Source: Silvania hatchlandensis (GTDB taxonomy: Bacteria > Pseudomonadota > Gammaproteobacteria > Enterobacterales > Enterobacteriaceae). Taken from it: a stretch of 64,000 nt of DNA. Position numbers and translations under genes: made by a program. The stretch lies in the NCBI RefSeq assembly GCF_025564065.1, contig NZ_JAMGZK010000049.1, forward strand, positions 124,001 to 188,000. The letters run 5' to 3'. Below the pieces are notes generated by a model that saw only the letters and a list, made by a program, of their open reading frames with translations, was not told the DNA's origin and searched no databases. Below, piece by piece: positions 1 through 8,022 of this stretch; position 1 is the first letter of the stretch; each line of letters starts with the position of its first letter.

Positions 1-1325
1 ATGGTCAGCGGAATAATCACCCCCATCATCGCCGCCACCAGTAGATTCAGTACCATCGCCAGAGTCATCACCCCACCCAGCGCCATATCGTCGTACAGCC
101 ACCAGGTCACCCCACCCATAATCCCGCCCCACACCAGGCCGTTGATCAGCGCTACGCCCAGCTCTCGCAGGATCAGGAAGGTAAAGTTGCCCGGCTGAAT
201 GTGCTGTAGCGCCAGCGCGCGCACGATCATGGTGATGGTCTGGTTGCCGGTGTTGCCACCAATGCCCGCCACAATTGGCATCAGCGAGGCCAGCGCCACC
301 AGCTGCGAGATGGTGTGTTCAAATCCGTCGATCACCCTGGAGGCGATAAAGGCGGTACAGAGGTTAATCGCCAGCCATGCCCAGCGGGTTTTGACCGCTT
401 TGCTCACCGGGGCGTAGACATCCTCTTCGGCGCTTAGCCCCCCGAGGGCGCGCATATCGTTGTCGGTCTCTTCATAGACCACATCGACGATCTCATCGAT
501 GGTCACACGCCCCATCAGCTTACCCACCGAGTCCACCACTGCGGCGCTGATCAGGTTGTCACGCTCAAAGGTACGCGCCGCTTTTTCGGCATCATCTTCA
601 GGGGAGAAGATCATCGGCTGGGTGTCCATCACCTCACTCACCCTACGCTGGGCGCTGTTCAGCAGGATGGTCTGCAGCGCCAGCTCGCCGAGCAGGATTT
701 TATCGCGCGAGGTGACAAACAGCTTATCGGTGTTTTCCGGCATTTTACCCAGCCGGCGCAGGTAGCGCTGCACAGTACCCAGCGTCACGTCCGGACGGAC
801 CATGATTACGCCAAACTCCATGATCGCGCCGACGCGGTTCTTTTCGTAGTGCATCACCTGGCGGACGCGGGCACGTTCGCTGGCGGGCAGCGAGGCCAGC
901 AGACGACCGGTCAGGTTACGCGGCAGATGCTGAACCAGGTAAATCTGCTCGTCGATATCCAGGGTACGCAGGGCATCGAGAATAGCGTGGTCGCTCATCT
1001 CGTCAATCAAGTCTTCCCAGACGTTTTCGGAGGCTTCCAGCAGTACCTGCCCACGCTCGTGATCCTGCACCAGTCGCCACAGGGCGTGGCGCTCTTCCGA
1101 GGGCAGCGCTTCGAGGGTATCGGCGAGATCCGGCGGTGGCAAATGGGCGACCAGTGCCCCTACCTCAGCAATATCGTCGGCTAAGGTACCGACATCATAT
1201 TGCTCAGCCAGGGTCAGCTTGCCCAGCAGGGTGGAGGTGAGCGCTTTGTCGGTGGTCATCAACCAGATGAGACGCGCGCGCTCCTGATCGCGCAACCTTG
1301 CGCTATTTTTCGATAATCCAGGCAT
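1..1325 (-). CDS. mgtE: MgtE-family magnesium transporter (3' end cut by window)
   Basis: Inner-membrane Mg2+ channel/transporter. The 441 codons visible give an N-terminal helical MgtE_N domain (about residues 30-160), a CBS-pair region and then membrane helices. These include the conserved motif PIVAGIGGNTGNQ, typical of the MgtE pore domain. The protein leaves the window at base 1, so the last helices, where the family normally keeps its Mg2+-binding Asp, are not seen. The ATG at 1323-1325 opens MPGLSKNSARLRDQERARL. A TGA lies two codons upstream in frame, so the start cannot be further out. No strong Shine-Dalgarno is visible, and the next in-frame ATG is near 1259. It lies downstream of yojI on the same strand, separated by a REP-like palindrome. 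E. coli K-12 lacks mgtE, while other enterobacteria have it. Family assignment is sure; the exact start is less so. Confidence 0.93.
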   Translation of the reverse strand, partial: MPGLSKNSARLRDQERARLIWLMTTDKALTSTLLGKLTLAEQYDVGTLADDIAEVGALVAHLPPPDLADTLEALPSEERHALWRLVQDHERGQVLLEASENVWEDLIDEMSDHAILDALRTLDIDEQIYLVQHLPRNLTGRLLASLPASERARVRQVMHYEKNRVGAIMEFGVIMVRPDVTLGTVQRYLRRLGKMPENTDKLFVTSRDKILLGELALQTILLNSAQRRVSEVMDTQPMIFSPEDDAEKAARTFERDNLISAAVVDSVGKLMGRVTIDEIVDVVYEETDNDMRALGGLSAEEDVYAPVSKAVKTRWAWLAINLCTAFIASRVIDGFEHTISQLVALASLMPIVAGIGGNTGNQTITMIVRALALQHIQPGNFTFLILRELGVALINGLVWGGIMGGVTWWLYDDMALGGVMTLAMVLNLLVAAMMGVIIPLT

Positions 1326-1433
1326 CAATCATTAATCCATGAAATGAGTTGGCATTAAGAATAGCGCGGGGTTGTGTAAATTTTAATAAACGAATGACAG
1401 GAAAGGGGAAAAAATCGGCAACGGGGGGCAAAT

Positions 1434-1461
1434 AGCCCGGCAACAGGGTGCCGCCGGGCAG
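1434..1461 (-). repeat. REP-like palindrome
   Basis: Read on the minus strand this is GCCCGGCGGC, a short middle, then TTGCCGGGCTA, the layout of enterobacterial REP elements. It starts 10 bases after the yojI stop codon and can fold into a GC-rich hairpin that would protect or end the yojI mRNA. There is no U-tract after it. Confidence 0.6.
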
Positions 1462-1471
1462 GTTCAGGGCA

Positions 1472-3115
1472 TTATGCGGTGCGCGCCACCGCATCACGCG
1501 ACGCGGCGTCACGCTCGGCGCCGGTCAGTTCGCTCAACTGGCCGCTGCGCATCTCAAGCAGACGGTCGGCGTGGATAAAATAGTGATCGTCATGGCTGAT
1601 GGCAAAGATGGTTTTACCCATCTGCTGCATCAGCGGTAGCAGCACTTGATAAAACTCGCGGCGGAAATGCGGGTCCTGATCGGCAGCCCACTCATCCAGC
1701 AGGATAATGTCGCGCTCTTCCGCCAGTGCCAGCAGCAGCGCCACCCGTTTTTTCTGCCCTTTCGACAGCTTCAGATTCAGGATTTTGCCGTCCTGTAGCT
1801 CCAGCTTGTGCGACATTTGCAGGTGCGCCAGCCACTTCTCCACCAGCGCCGGATCGGCCTGTTTTCCTTCCGGGCCCAGCAGTTGATCGAACAGCCAGAC
1901 GTCGGTAAACACGGCGGAAAACAGCTTGCGGTAATCTTCCGGCTTTTCTGTGCTCAGCGGTTTACCATCCAGCAGGATTTCACCTGACTGGGGCTGATAC
2001 AGCCCGGTCAGCAGCATCGCCAGCGTCGATTTACCGCTGCCGTTGCCGCCAATCAGGAACAGCAGTTCGCCGCGGTTGAGGGTGAGATTCACCGGCCCGA
2101 CGGAGAAGGTGTTGTCCTGATAGGTAAACGTCACGTTGCGCAGTTCCAGCGTTTGCCAGTTTGGAAACGCTTCAGGTCGCGGGAATTCTTCTTTATACGG
2201 CGCGAGGTCAAACTTTCTCAACTTGTTAAACGCCACCTGTGCGCTAAGCAGGGTGGGAAGCGCCCCGACGGCCGAGAGCAGCGGGGTACGCAGAAACAGC
2301 AAGGTCAGCGAATAGGTCGCCGCCACGTTGGTGTCTGCCCAACCGAGGCTGTTTGCCATCCAGAACACCAGCCCAATCGCGCCCAGCATCATGATGTTTG
2401 ACCAGTTCACCGCGCTCAGGTGGAAGGTGTCGGCGCGCACAATATGATGACGATACTCACGGGCATCGGGAACATACAGATTGTTGAAGATGTGCTCGGC
2501 GCGCTCGCGGTTCAGGGTCAGCTCTTTGCGCCCTTCCAGCACGGTTTGATAGTCGTTGTAGAGCTTATCTTCCGTTTCACGCAGCACAGCCATGTGGCGG
2601 TAAACCCGCGCCACCAGCATGTAGCCACCCCAGATAGTGATCACAATCCACAGGGCAGTGATCGCCAGCATTTTGGTCGACAGCCAGGCCAGATAGGCGG
2701 CCGAGCCGAAGGTCAGGATAATGCCCTGCACCAGCTCCGGCAGACGCACAAAGGCGATGGTAATGGCGCGCACATCGCTGGTCAGCCCCGCCAGCAGCGA
2801 AGCACTGCCCAACTGCTCCACGCGCTCAACCTGGGTATCCAGAATGCGTTTGATAAACTCGCTGCGCAGACGATAGACGAAGTGATGGCCGAGGGTCGTC
2901 AGCGCCAGCTGTGAACCGAGGGTCACTGCCATCAGCAGCAACAGCAGTCCAAGAAATTCCGGCAGCACCATCAGGGTGGTGTCGACCGTTTCAATTAAGC
3001 GCAGGTTGAGAAAGGCGATCAGACCAATACCCAGCGCGGCGCTGAGCAGGCTTAACGCCATCACCGCGATAAACGGCCAGCGGTATTGACGCCAGACCAG
3101 TAACAGGAGTTCCAT
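1472..3115 (-). CDS. yojI: ABC exporter YojI (microcin J25 efflux type)
   Basis: Inner-membrane ABC exporter with fused membrane and ATPase domains, 547 aa, the same length as E. coli YojI. The E. coli protein expels microcin J25 together with TolC. About six membrane helices fill residues 1-300. The ATPase domain shows Walker [10 protein letters not shown] (356-364), signature LSKGQ (450-454), Walker B IILLDE (470-475) and H-loop His508. The ATG at 3113-3115 is preferred over an in-frame start 18 bases upstream, because it restores the family N-terminus [15 protein letters not shown] and follows AGGAGT-like bases less closely spaced to the longer start. It lies downstream of alkB with a 76-base gap, on the same strand. 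The natural substrate in this host is unknown. Confidence 0.95.
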   Translation of the reverse strand: MELLLLVWRQYRWPFIAVMALSLLSAALGIGLIAFLNLRLIETVDTTLMVLPEFLGLLLLLMAVTLGSQLALTTLGHHFVYRLRSEFIKRILDTQVERVEQLGSASLLAGLTSDVRAITIAFVRLPELVQGIILTFGSAAYLAWLSTKMLAITALWIVITIWGGYMLVARVYRHMAVLRETEDKLYNDYQTVLEGRKELTLNRERAEHIFNNLYVPDAREYRHHIVRADTFHLSAVNWSNIMMLGAIGLVFWMANSLGWADTNVAATYSLTLLFLRTPLLSAVGALPTLLSAQVAFNKLRKFDLAPYKEEFPRPEAFPNWQTLELRNVTFTYQDNTFSVGPVNLTLNRGELLFLIGGNGSGKSTLAMLLTGLYQPQSGEILLDGKPLSTEKPEDYRKLFSAVFTDVWLFDQLLGPEGKQADPALVEKWLAHLQMSHKLELQDGKILNLKLSKGQKKRVALLLALAEERDIILLDEWAADQDPHFRREFYQVLLPLMQQMGKTIFAISHDDHYFIHADRLLEMRSGQLSELTGAERDAASRDAVARTA

Positions 3116-3191
3116 GCAGAGCAATCCAGACAAGAAAAAACAGCCAGCAGTGTAAACTGCCCGCCGCTTACAGCAAGAATAATTCTTATTT

Positions 3192-3842
3192 TTATTCGTT
3201 ATTCGCTGCCCGGCGGAACGTCAGGTTGTAGCGACAGTCTCCGGTCAGGGGATGCGTGCCAGCCTTTAGCGGCTGGATGCCGTGGTAAAACAGACGCGAA
3301 GGCCCACCCCACACCACGACGTCGCCGTGCTCCAGCAGCAGACGCTTAAGCGGATCGTTGCGGCGCAGCCCGCCAAACTGGAAGACGGCAGGCAGGCCGA
3401 GCGATACCGAGACAATCGGCGCCCGCAGGTCCGCTTCATCTTTATCCTGATGCAAAGACAGCTTCGCCCCGATGCCGTAGCGGTTAATCAGGCAGGCGTC
3501 AGGCTGAAAATCGGGGTAGCCCGCAGCGGTTGCAGCCGCCTGGCACAGTTCAGCAAACGCCTGCGGCATCGGCGGCCAGGCCGCGCTGGTCAGCGGGTCG
3601 GTGGGTGAATAGAGGTAGCCGTGCGCGTCGGTGGTCCAGCCCAGCGCGCCGCAGTTGCTCATCGCCACCGACATGGTGTATCCGCCCGGGGTAACCATCT
3701 GGCGAAACGGCGACTGTCCGGCAACCTGTTCGATGCCGTGCATCAGCGCTGATGCACGCGTCAGCGCAAAGCGACGCAGGATCAACGCCCCGGGTGCCAG
3801 GGGTTCGTGCCAGGGTTCGGCGTCGGCAAACAGATCGAGCAT
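3192..3842 (-). CDS. alkB: alpha-ketoglutarate-dependent DNA dioxygenase AlkB
   Basis: Fe(II)/2-oxoglutarate dioxygenase that repairs 1-methyladenine and 3-methylcytosine in DNA by oxidative demethylation. It has 216 aa, the usual length. The iron ligands are visible as His131-x-Asp133 (LSLHQDKDE) and His187 (FYHGIQP). The 2-oxoglutarate-binding arginines are Arg204 and Arg210 (CRYNLTFRR). Its ATG shares one base with the ada stop codon (TAATG), so it is translationally coupled to ada and expressed from the same Ada-controlled promoter, as in E. coli. Confidence 0.97.
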   Translation of the reverse strand: MLDLFADAEPWHEPLAPGALILRRFALTRASALMHGIEQVAGQSPFRQMVTPGGYTMSVAMSNCGALGWTTDAHGYLYSPTDPLTSAAWPPMPQAFAELCQAAATAAGYPDFQPDACLINRYGIGAKLSLHQDKDEADLRAPIVSVSLGLPAVFQFGGLRRNDPLKRLLLEHGDVVVWGGPSRLFYHGIQPLKAGTHPLTGDCRYNLTFRRAANNE

Positions 3843-4906
3843 TATTCCTCCAGCTTGTTGGCTTCGCGCTTAAGCAGCGCAGCTTTACGTACGGCACCCC
3901 AGCGATAGCCAGAGAGTCCGCCGTCGCTGCGCACCACCCGGTGACAGGGAATGATAATCGCCAGTGTATTGGCGGCGCAGGCCCGGGCAACGGCTCGCAC
4001 CGCGCCTGGATTGCCAATGGCGTTGGCCACCTGCTGGTAGCTCGCGGTCTCGCCGCCGGGGATAGCGCGCAGGGCCTGCCAGACCTGTAGCTGAAAGGCG
4101 GTCCCGCGGATATCCAGAGGCAGCGTCAGCGCCAGGGCGTGGTTATCGACGCTGGCAATCACCTGACTTACCCGGGCCGCAAAGGCCGCGTCGGCCTGAT
4201 CGCGTTGAGCGTGGGGAAACAGCGTCTCCAGCTCGGCAATCAGGGCGCGGTCGTCATCGCCGGGCAAAATTGCGCAGATACCACGCACGCTTTCCGCCAC
4301 CAGGCAGCGGCCCAGCGCGCAGTCGCTCAGGGCGTACTGCACGGTCGTAGATTCCCCACCACGGCGGTACTGCTTCGCGGTCATGCCCAGCGCGGCATCA
4401 GCCTTACGGTAATAGCTGCTGCTGTCGGGAAAACCCGCAGCCAGTACGGAGTCGGTGACCCTGTCGCCCTGCGCCAGCGCCTGGCGAAGACGCGCCGCCC
4501 GCGCCGCCTGCTGCCAGGCTTTTGGCGTCATGCCGGTCGCGGCTTTAAACAGGCGATGAAGATGATACGGGCTTACCGCCACCGCCTGCGCCAGCTGATC
4601 CAGGGTCAGGGGCTGATCCTGCTCCAGCAAGCGGCAGGCTTTTTCGATGGTGGTAACCCGCTGCGCATTGGGATCGCGGAGATCGGGTCGGCAGCGTTTG
4701 CAGGGGCGAAAACCGGCCTGCTCCGCCTGACAGGCATCAGGATAAAAGCGAACGTTTTTACGCAGAGCGTGGCGAGCCCGACAGGAGGGGCGACAGAAGA
4801 TACCGGTGGTGTGCACGGCAAACACAAACTGACCGTCGGCATGGGGATCGCGGGCCAGCACCGCCAGCCAGCGCAGATCGTCGTTATTCAGGTTCGGGTT
4901 TTTCAT
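3842..4906 (-). CDS. ada: bifunctional methyl-DNA repair protein and regulator Ada
   Basis: Ada takes methyl groups irreversibly from DNA and, when methylated, activates the adaptive response. At 354 aa it matches the E. coli protein. The N-terminal zinc site has Cys38, Cys42, Cys69 and Cys72, where Cys38 is the methylphosphotriester acceptor. An AraC-type DNA-binding domain follows (about 85-180, with VSPYHLHRLFKAATG). The C-terminal O6-methylguanine transferase domain carries the PCHRV active site at Cys321. The ATG has GGAG seven bases upstream. It is the first gene of ada-alkB. An Ada box lies about 65 bases upstream, inside the end of apbE, so autoregulation is expected. Confidence 0.97.
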   Translation of the reverse strand: MKNPNLNNDDLRWLAVLARDPHADGQFVFAVHTTGIFCRPSCRARHALRKNVRFYPDACQAEQAGFRPCKRCRPDLRDPNAQRVTTIEKACRLLEQDQPLTLDQLAQAVAVSPYHLHRLFKAATGMTPKAWQQAARAARLRQALAQGDRVTDSVLAAGFPDSSSYYRKADAALGMTAKQYRRGGESTTVQYALSDCALGRCLVAESVRGICAILPGDDDRALIAELETLFPHAQRDQADAAFAARVSQVIASVDNHALALTLPLDIRGTAFQLQVWQALRAIPGGETASYQQVANAIGNPGAVRAVARACAANTLAIIIPCHRVVRSDGGLSGYRWGAVRKAALLKREANKLEE

Positions 4907-4971
4907 GATTGGCTCCTTCTTTAAGCATACTCATACCCTGCCTGAGCGCCAGCGACGAAAAACCCGCAACC

Positions 4972-4984
4972 TTGCTTTTTAATT
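4972..4984 (-). promoter_or_regulatory. Ada box of the ada-alkB promoter
   Basis: On the minus strand the sequence is AATTAAAAAGCAA. This fits the known Ada operator pattern AAT-N6-GCAA (A box and B box) exactly. It ends 65 bases before the ada start codon, the right distance for an activator site at -50 to -40. It overlaps the TAA stop codon of apbE (4979-4981), so coding end and operator share bases. Confidence 0.75.
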
Positions 4985-6034
4985 CGGGCCGTTCACCAGG
5001 AAGCTGGCGAACTGCGGGGACATCCAGGTTTTGAATCCCTCCCCTTCCCGGATGATCATATAGACCGCCAGACCTTGCTCACGCACAATCTCCCGGGCTT
5101 TATCGGTGCCCAGCACCATCAGACCCGTATCCCAGGCATCCGCTTCCAGCGCGGTGGGGGCGATTACCGTTACCGACACCAGATTATGGCTAATCGGGCG
5201 ACCGGTCTGCGGATCGATCACGTGCGAGATACGCTTTCCGTCCAGTTCGTAGTAGTTCCGGTAGCTGCCGGAGGTACTGATGCCATGGCCGTTAATGTCG
5301 ACAATCGCCTGTACCGCATTTTGCCGATCGGTCGGCTTCTGGATCGCCACCCGCCACGGCTTATCGCTGGCGTTCAATCCCCGGCTGACCAGCGCCCCAC
5401 CCACCGAAACCAGATAGCGAGAGATCCCCTCTTCGGCCATCAGCGTCGCCAGATGATCCGCCGCATACCCTTCCCCCACGGTGGAGAGATCGACAAACAG
5501 ATCCGGGATGTTTTTTTCCAGATATTGCTGACCGGACTGATTGATCACCGTCAGGTGCTGCAGGCCCGTTTGCGCCCGCGCATCGTCAATCTGTGCCTGA
5601 TCGGGGGTTTTCACCGGCTGTTTATTGGGACCGAATCCCCACAGATTCACCAGTGGGCCAACGGTGACATCCATCGCCCCCTGGGTTTTATAGCCGACGC
5701 GCAGCGCTTCGGTAACGATATCCGCCATCGCTTCGCTCACCGGCCATGGCGAAGTACTCTGGGACTTGTTAAAGCGCATCAAGGCAGAATCAGGTTTATA
5801 GGTGGACATCAGCTGGTCGTCTGCATCCAGCTGGGACTGAATTTTTCCGCACAGCTCATCGGCCCGGGAAGCAGGCATATCCATGACGCTGACCCGCCAG
5901 AAGGTGCCCATTGTTTTGCCTTCCAGCACCGTCGCGGTGGCCGTCGTGGCCTTTACCGGAGGGGGAGAGTTGTCACATGCTGTCAGCATAAAAAGTGTCG
6001 CCAGGAAGCCGACACGAAGAAAAGTAATTTCCAT
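4979..6034 (-). CDS. apbE: FAD:protein FMN transferase lipoprotein ApbE
   Basis: Periplasmic lipoprotein that attaches FMN from FAD to threonines of target proteins such as NqrB/C or RnfG/D. It has 351 aa, the family length. The N-terminus MEITFLRVGFLATLFMLTAC has a hydrophobic stretch and the lipobox LTAC, with Cys20 as the lipidated residue. Family motifs include GKTMGTFWRV near residue 40, DVTVGPLVNLWGFGP, the flavin-binding VSVGGALVSRG and SHVIDPQTGRP. It follows ompC's upstream neighbourhood order seen in E. coli (ompC-apbE-ada), all on minus. The ATG start is preceded by GAGGATAA. No apbE target is encoded in this window. Confidence 0.96.
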   Translation of the reverse strand: MEITFLRVGFLATLFMLTACDNSPPPVKATTATATVLEGKTMGTFWRVSVMDMPASRADELCGKIQSQLDADDQLMSTYKPDSALMRFNKSQSTSPWPVSEAMADIVTEALRVGYKTQGAMDVTVGPLVNLWGFGPNKQPVKTPDQAQIDDARAQTGLQHLTVINQSGQQYLEKNIPDLFVDLSTVGEGYAADHLATLMAEEGISRYLVSVGGALVSRGLNASDKPWRVAIQKPTDRQNAVQAIVDINGHGISTSGSYRNYYELDGKRISHVIDPQTGRPISHNLVSVTVIAPTALEADAWDTGLMVLGTDKAREIVREQGLAVYMIIREGEGFKTWMSPQFASFLVNGPN

Positions 6035-6110
6035 TCGTTATTATCCTCAAGCCTGAGAGCGGCAAGAGTACACCAAAAAGTGGGGTTTGTAAGACCCTAA
6101 AGTGGAGGCC

Positions 6111-6133
6111 AAAAAAAGGGGCCGATTGGCCCC
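6111..6133 (-). terminator. Rho-independent terminator of ompC
   Basis: On the minus strand a GGGGCC-AATC-GGCCCC hairpin is followed directly by seven T residues. It lies 22 bases after the ompC stop codon. This is a textbook intrinsic terminator. Confidence 0.9.
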
Positions 6134-6154
6134 TCATACAATACTGCGTGCGAC

Positions 6155-7276
6155 TTAGAACTGGTAAACCAGACCCAGTGCTACGATGTCATCAGTACTG
6201 ATACCCGCCTGGCGAGTGAAGTTGCTGTCATCCAGCAGGTTGATTTTGTAATCAACGTAGGTGGACATGTTTTTGTTGAAGTAGTAAGTCGCGCCAACAT
6301 CAACATATTTCAGCAGATCCTGATCGCCGAAGTTGTTGGTGCCGTTGCTCACGTCCTTACCTTTAGACTGCAGGTAAGCCACGGATGGACGCAGACCGAA
6401 GTCGAACTGGTACTGCGCAACCACTTCAAAGTTCTGCGCTTTGTCAGCAAAACCGTAAACGGTGGTGTTGTTCTGGGAGTTACCAAAACGGGTCGCGTTG
6501 TAAGTCTGTGAGTACTGCGCCGCCAGGTAGAGGTTGTTCGCGTCGTATTTCAGACCGCCGCTGTACACGTCAGCACGATCGCCATGACCGTACACCTCTG
6601 CACCGTTCTGGTCAGCAGAACGCTTAGAGGATGCTGCTGCTGCACCGACGCTGAAGCCTTCGCCCAGATCGTAAGTTACGGAGCCGCCGAAGCCGTCACC
6701 GTTCTGTTTCAGCAGGCTACGACCCGTGTCGTTTTCACCGCTGGCGCTGCCGTTTTTACCCTGATACTGCAGAGCAAAGTTCAGACCCTCAACCAGACCG
6801 AAGAAGTCCTGGTTACGGTAGGTTGCAACACCGTTAGCACGGGATTGCAGGAAGTTATCAGAACCGTAGGTGTCACCACCGAATTCTGGCAGCACGTCGG
6901 TCCAGGAAGTGACGTCGTACACAACGCCATAGTTACGACCGTAGTCGAAAGAACCCGCGTCAGCGAATTTCAGACCGGCGAAGGCCACACGTGTCCAGGA
7001 CTGGTTGCTGCTGCTTTCTGTATCATTAGCCTGAACGTTGTATTCCCACTGACCGTAGCCGGTGATCTGATCGTTAACCTGGGTTTCGCCTTTAAAACCG
7101 ATACGCATGTAGGTCTGATCGCCATCGCTACCTTTGTCATCAGAGAAATAGTGCAGACCATCAACTTTACCGTACAGATCTAATTTGTTGCCGTCTTTGT
7201 TATAAATTTCAGCCGCATTTGCTGCGCCCGCTACCAGCAGTGCTGGTACCAGGAGGGACAGGACTTTAACTTTCAT
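6155..7276 (-). CDS. ompC: outer membrane porin OmpC
   Basis: Trimeric 16-stranded general diffusion porin, 373 aa including a 21-residue signal peptide that ends [11 protein letters not shown]. The sequence shows the porin start [20 protein letters not shown], the constriction-loop motif [13 protein letters not shown] near residues 130-143, and the C-terminal beta-signal ending LGLVYQF with a terminal Phe. Surface loops differ from E. coli OmpC, as expected for phage- and immune-exposed parts. Synteny with apbE, micF and rcsD identifies it as OmpC rather than OmpF or PhoE. Upstream are OmpR-type repeats and the divergent sRNA gene micF. The start ATG follows CAGAGGGTTAA. Confidence 0.96.
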   Translation of the reverse strand: MKVKVLSLLVPALLVAGAANAAEIYNKDGNKLDLYGKVDGLHYFSDDKGSDGDQTYMRIGFKGETQVNDQITGYGQWEYNVQANDTESSSNQSWTRVAFAGLKFADAGSFDYGRNYGVVYDVTSWTDVLPEFGGDTYGSDNFLQSRANGVATYRNQDFFGLVEGLNFALQYQGKNGSASGENDTGRSLLKQNGDGFGGSVTYDLGEGFSVGAAAASSKRSADQNGAEVYGHGDRADVYSGGLKYDANNLYLAAQYSQTYNATRFGNSQNNTTVYGFADKAQNFEVVAQYQFDFGLRPSVAYLQSKGKDVSNGTNNFGDQDLLKYVDVGATYYFNKNMSTYVDYKINLLDDSNFTRQAGISTDDIVALGLVYQF

Positions 7277-7409
7277 TATTTTAACCCTCTGTTATATGTC
7301 TTTTATTTATTGCCACTGCTTACTGGTTAACCCTCTTAACCAGTCGGCAACTTCATTCTCCGCAAAAATACAGAATAATCCAACACGAATATGATACTAA
7401 AACTTTTAA

Positions 7410-7448
7410 GATGTTTCATTTTACCATATAGGTGTTTCATTTTGTAAA
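7410..7448 (-). promoter_or_regulatory. OmpR-type binding region of the ompC promoter
   Basis: The minus strand reads TTACAAAATGAAACACC, a spacer, then TAAAATGAAACATC. The repeated core ATGAAACA(T/C)C occurs twice, 20 bases apart, the pattern of E. coli OmpR sites upstream of ompC. The downstream stretch to the ompC start (7277-7409) closely resembles the E. coli ompC promoter and leader as I recall it, including GTTAACCAGTAAGCAGTGGC. Confidence 0.7.
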
Positions 7449-7603
7449 TTCAAGGGAACTTTTTGATAGCACGATAAGTTAAAAAATAAAGCACCAAAAA
7501 TCAAAAAATAATAAATAACTATATAAAACAATAAGTTAAACAAAATTTAATTATAGCACTGATTGACAAAACAAATTCAGCCCTCACGACTAAAATATCT
7601 CTC

Positions 7604-7698
7604 GCTATCATCATTAACTTTATTTATTACCGTCATTCATATTTGAATGTCTGTTTATCCTTTATTGAGCCGAATGCACTCTGCATTCGGTTTTTTTT
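7604..7698 (+). ncRNA. micF: MicF small regulatory RNA
   Basis: Trans-acting Hfq-dependent sRNA that blocks ompF mRNA translation. It is divergent from ompC, exactly as in E. coli. The 5' part GCTATCATCATTAACTTTAT is the conserved ompF-pairing seed. The 3' end is an intrinsic terminator, CCGAATGCA (7670-7678) and TGCATTCGG (7682-7690) around a three-base loop, followed by nine T residues. A -10-like TAAAAT sits at 7591-7596. About 95 nt, the known size. Shared OmpR control with ompC is expected from the intervening sites. Confidence 0.92.
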
Positions 7699-8022
7699 TA
7701 CCCTTCTTTACGCAAATGTAATTATTTGTGCTACCACATTGAAACTATAACCTCTATTAACCATCCTTCTGGTGAACATCTTCCCGCCCTCTAAATATAA
7801 TGGATAATTTAATTTCTTGTTTATTCGTGCTATTTACCCGGCGCTATTGCGGACAATTTGTACAATATCGTTCTCTTCGTACAGATTTAAAACAAAAGCG
7901 CAAACTTGGGTGGCGAGGATAAAAAGTCAGCCCCGCCGGTGGCGTGACGCTGGAAATTCGATTATTACTCTTTATACTGCCCTATTCGTCGCCAGCGCAG
8001 CCATAACGGGTCAAACACATCA
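7699..8022 (+). promoter_or_regulatory. rcsD upstream region
   Basis: A 324-base stretch between the micF terminator and the rcsD start, with no supported gene. A possible promoter is TGGAAA (7951-7956), 16 bases, TATACT (7973-7978), which would start transcription about 40 bases before rcsD. An open frame from TTG at 7817 ends in TGA overlapping the rcsD ATG, but it has no ribosome binding site and I do not call it a gene. Confidence 0.35.

Noticed and set aside
1..1325. M-box riboswitch control of mgtE
   Set aside because: The gap between yojI and mgtE is only 146 bases and holds a REP-like palindrome. No M-box-like structure or sequence was recognised.
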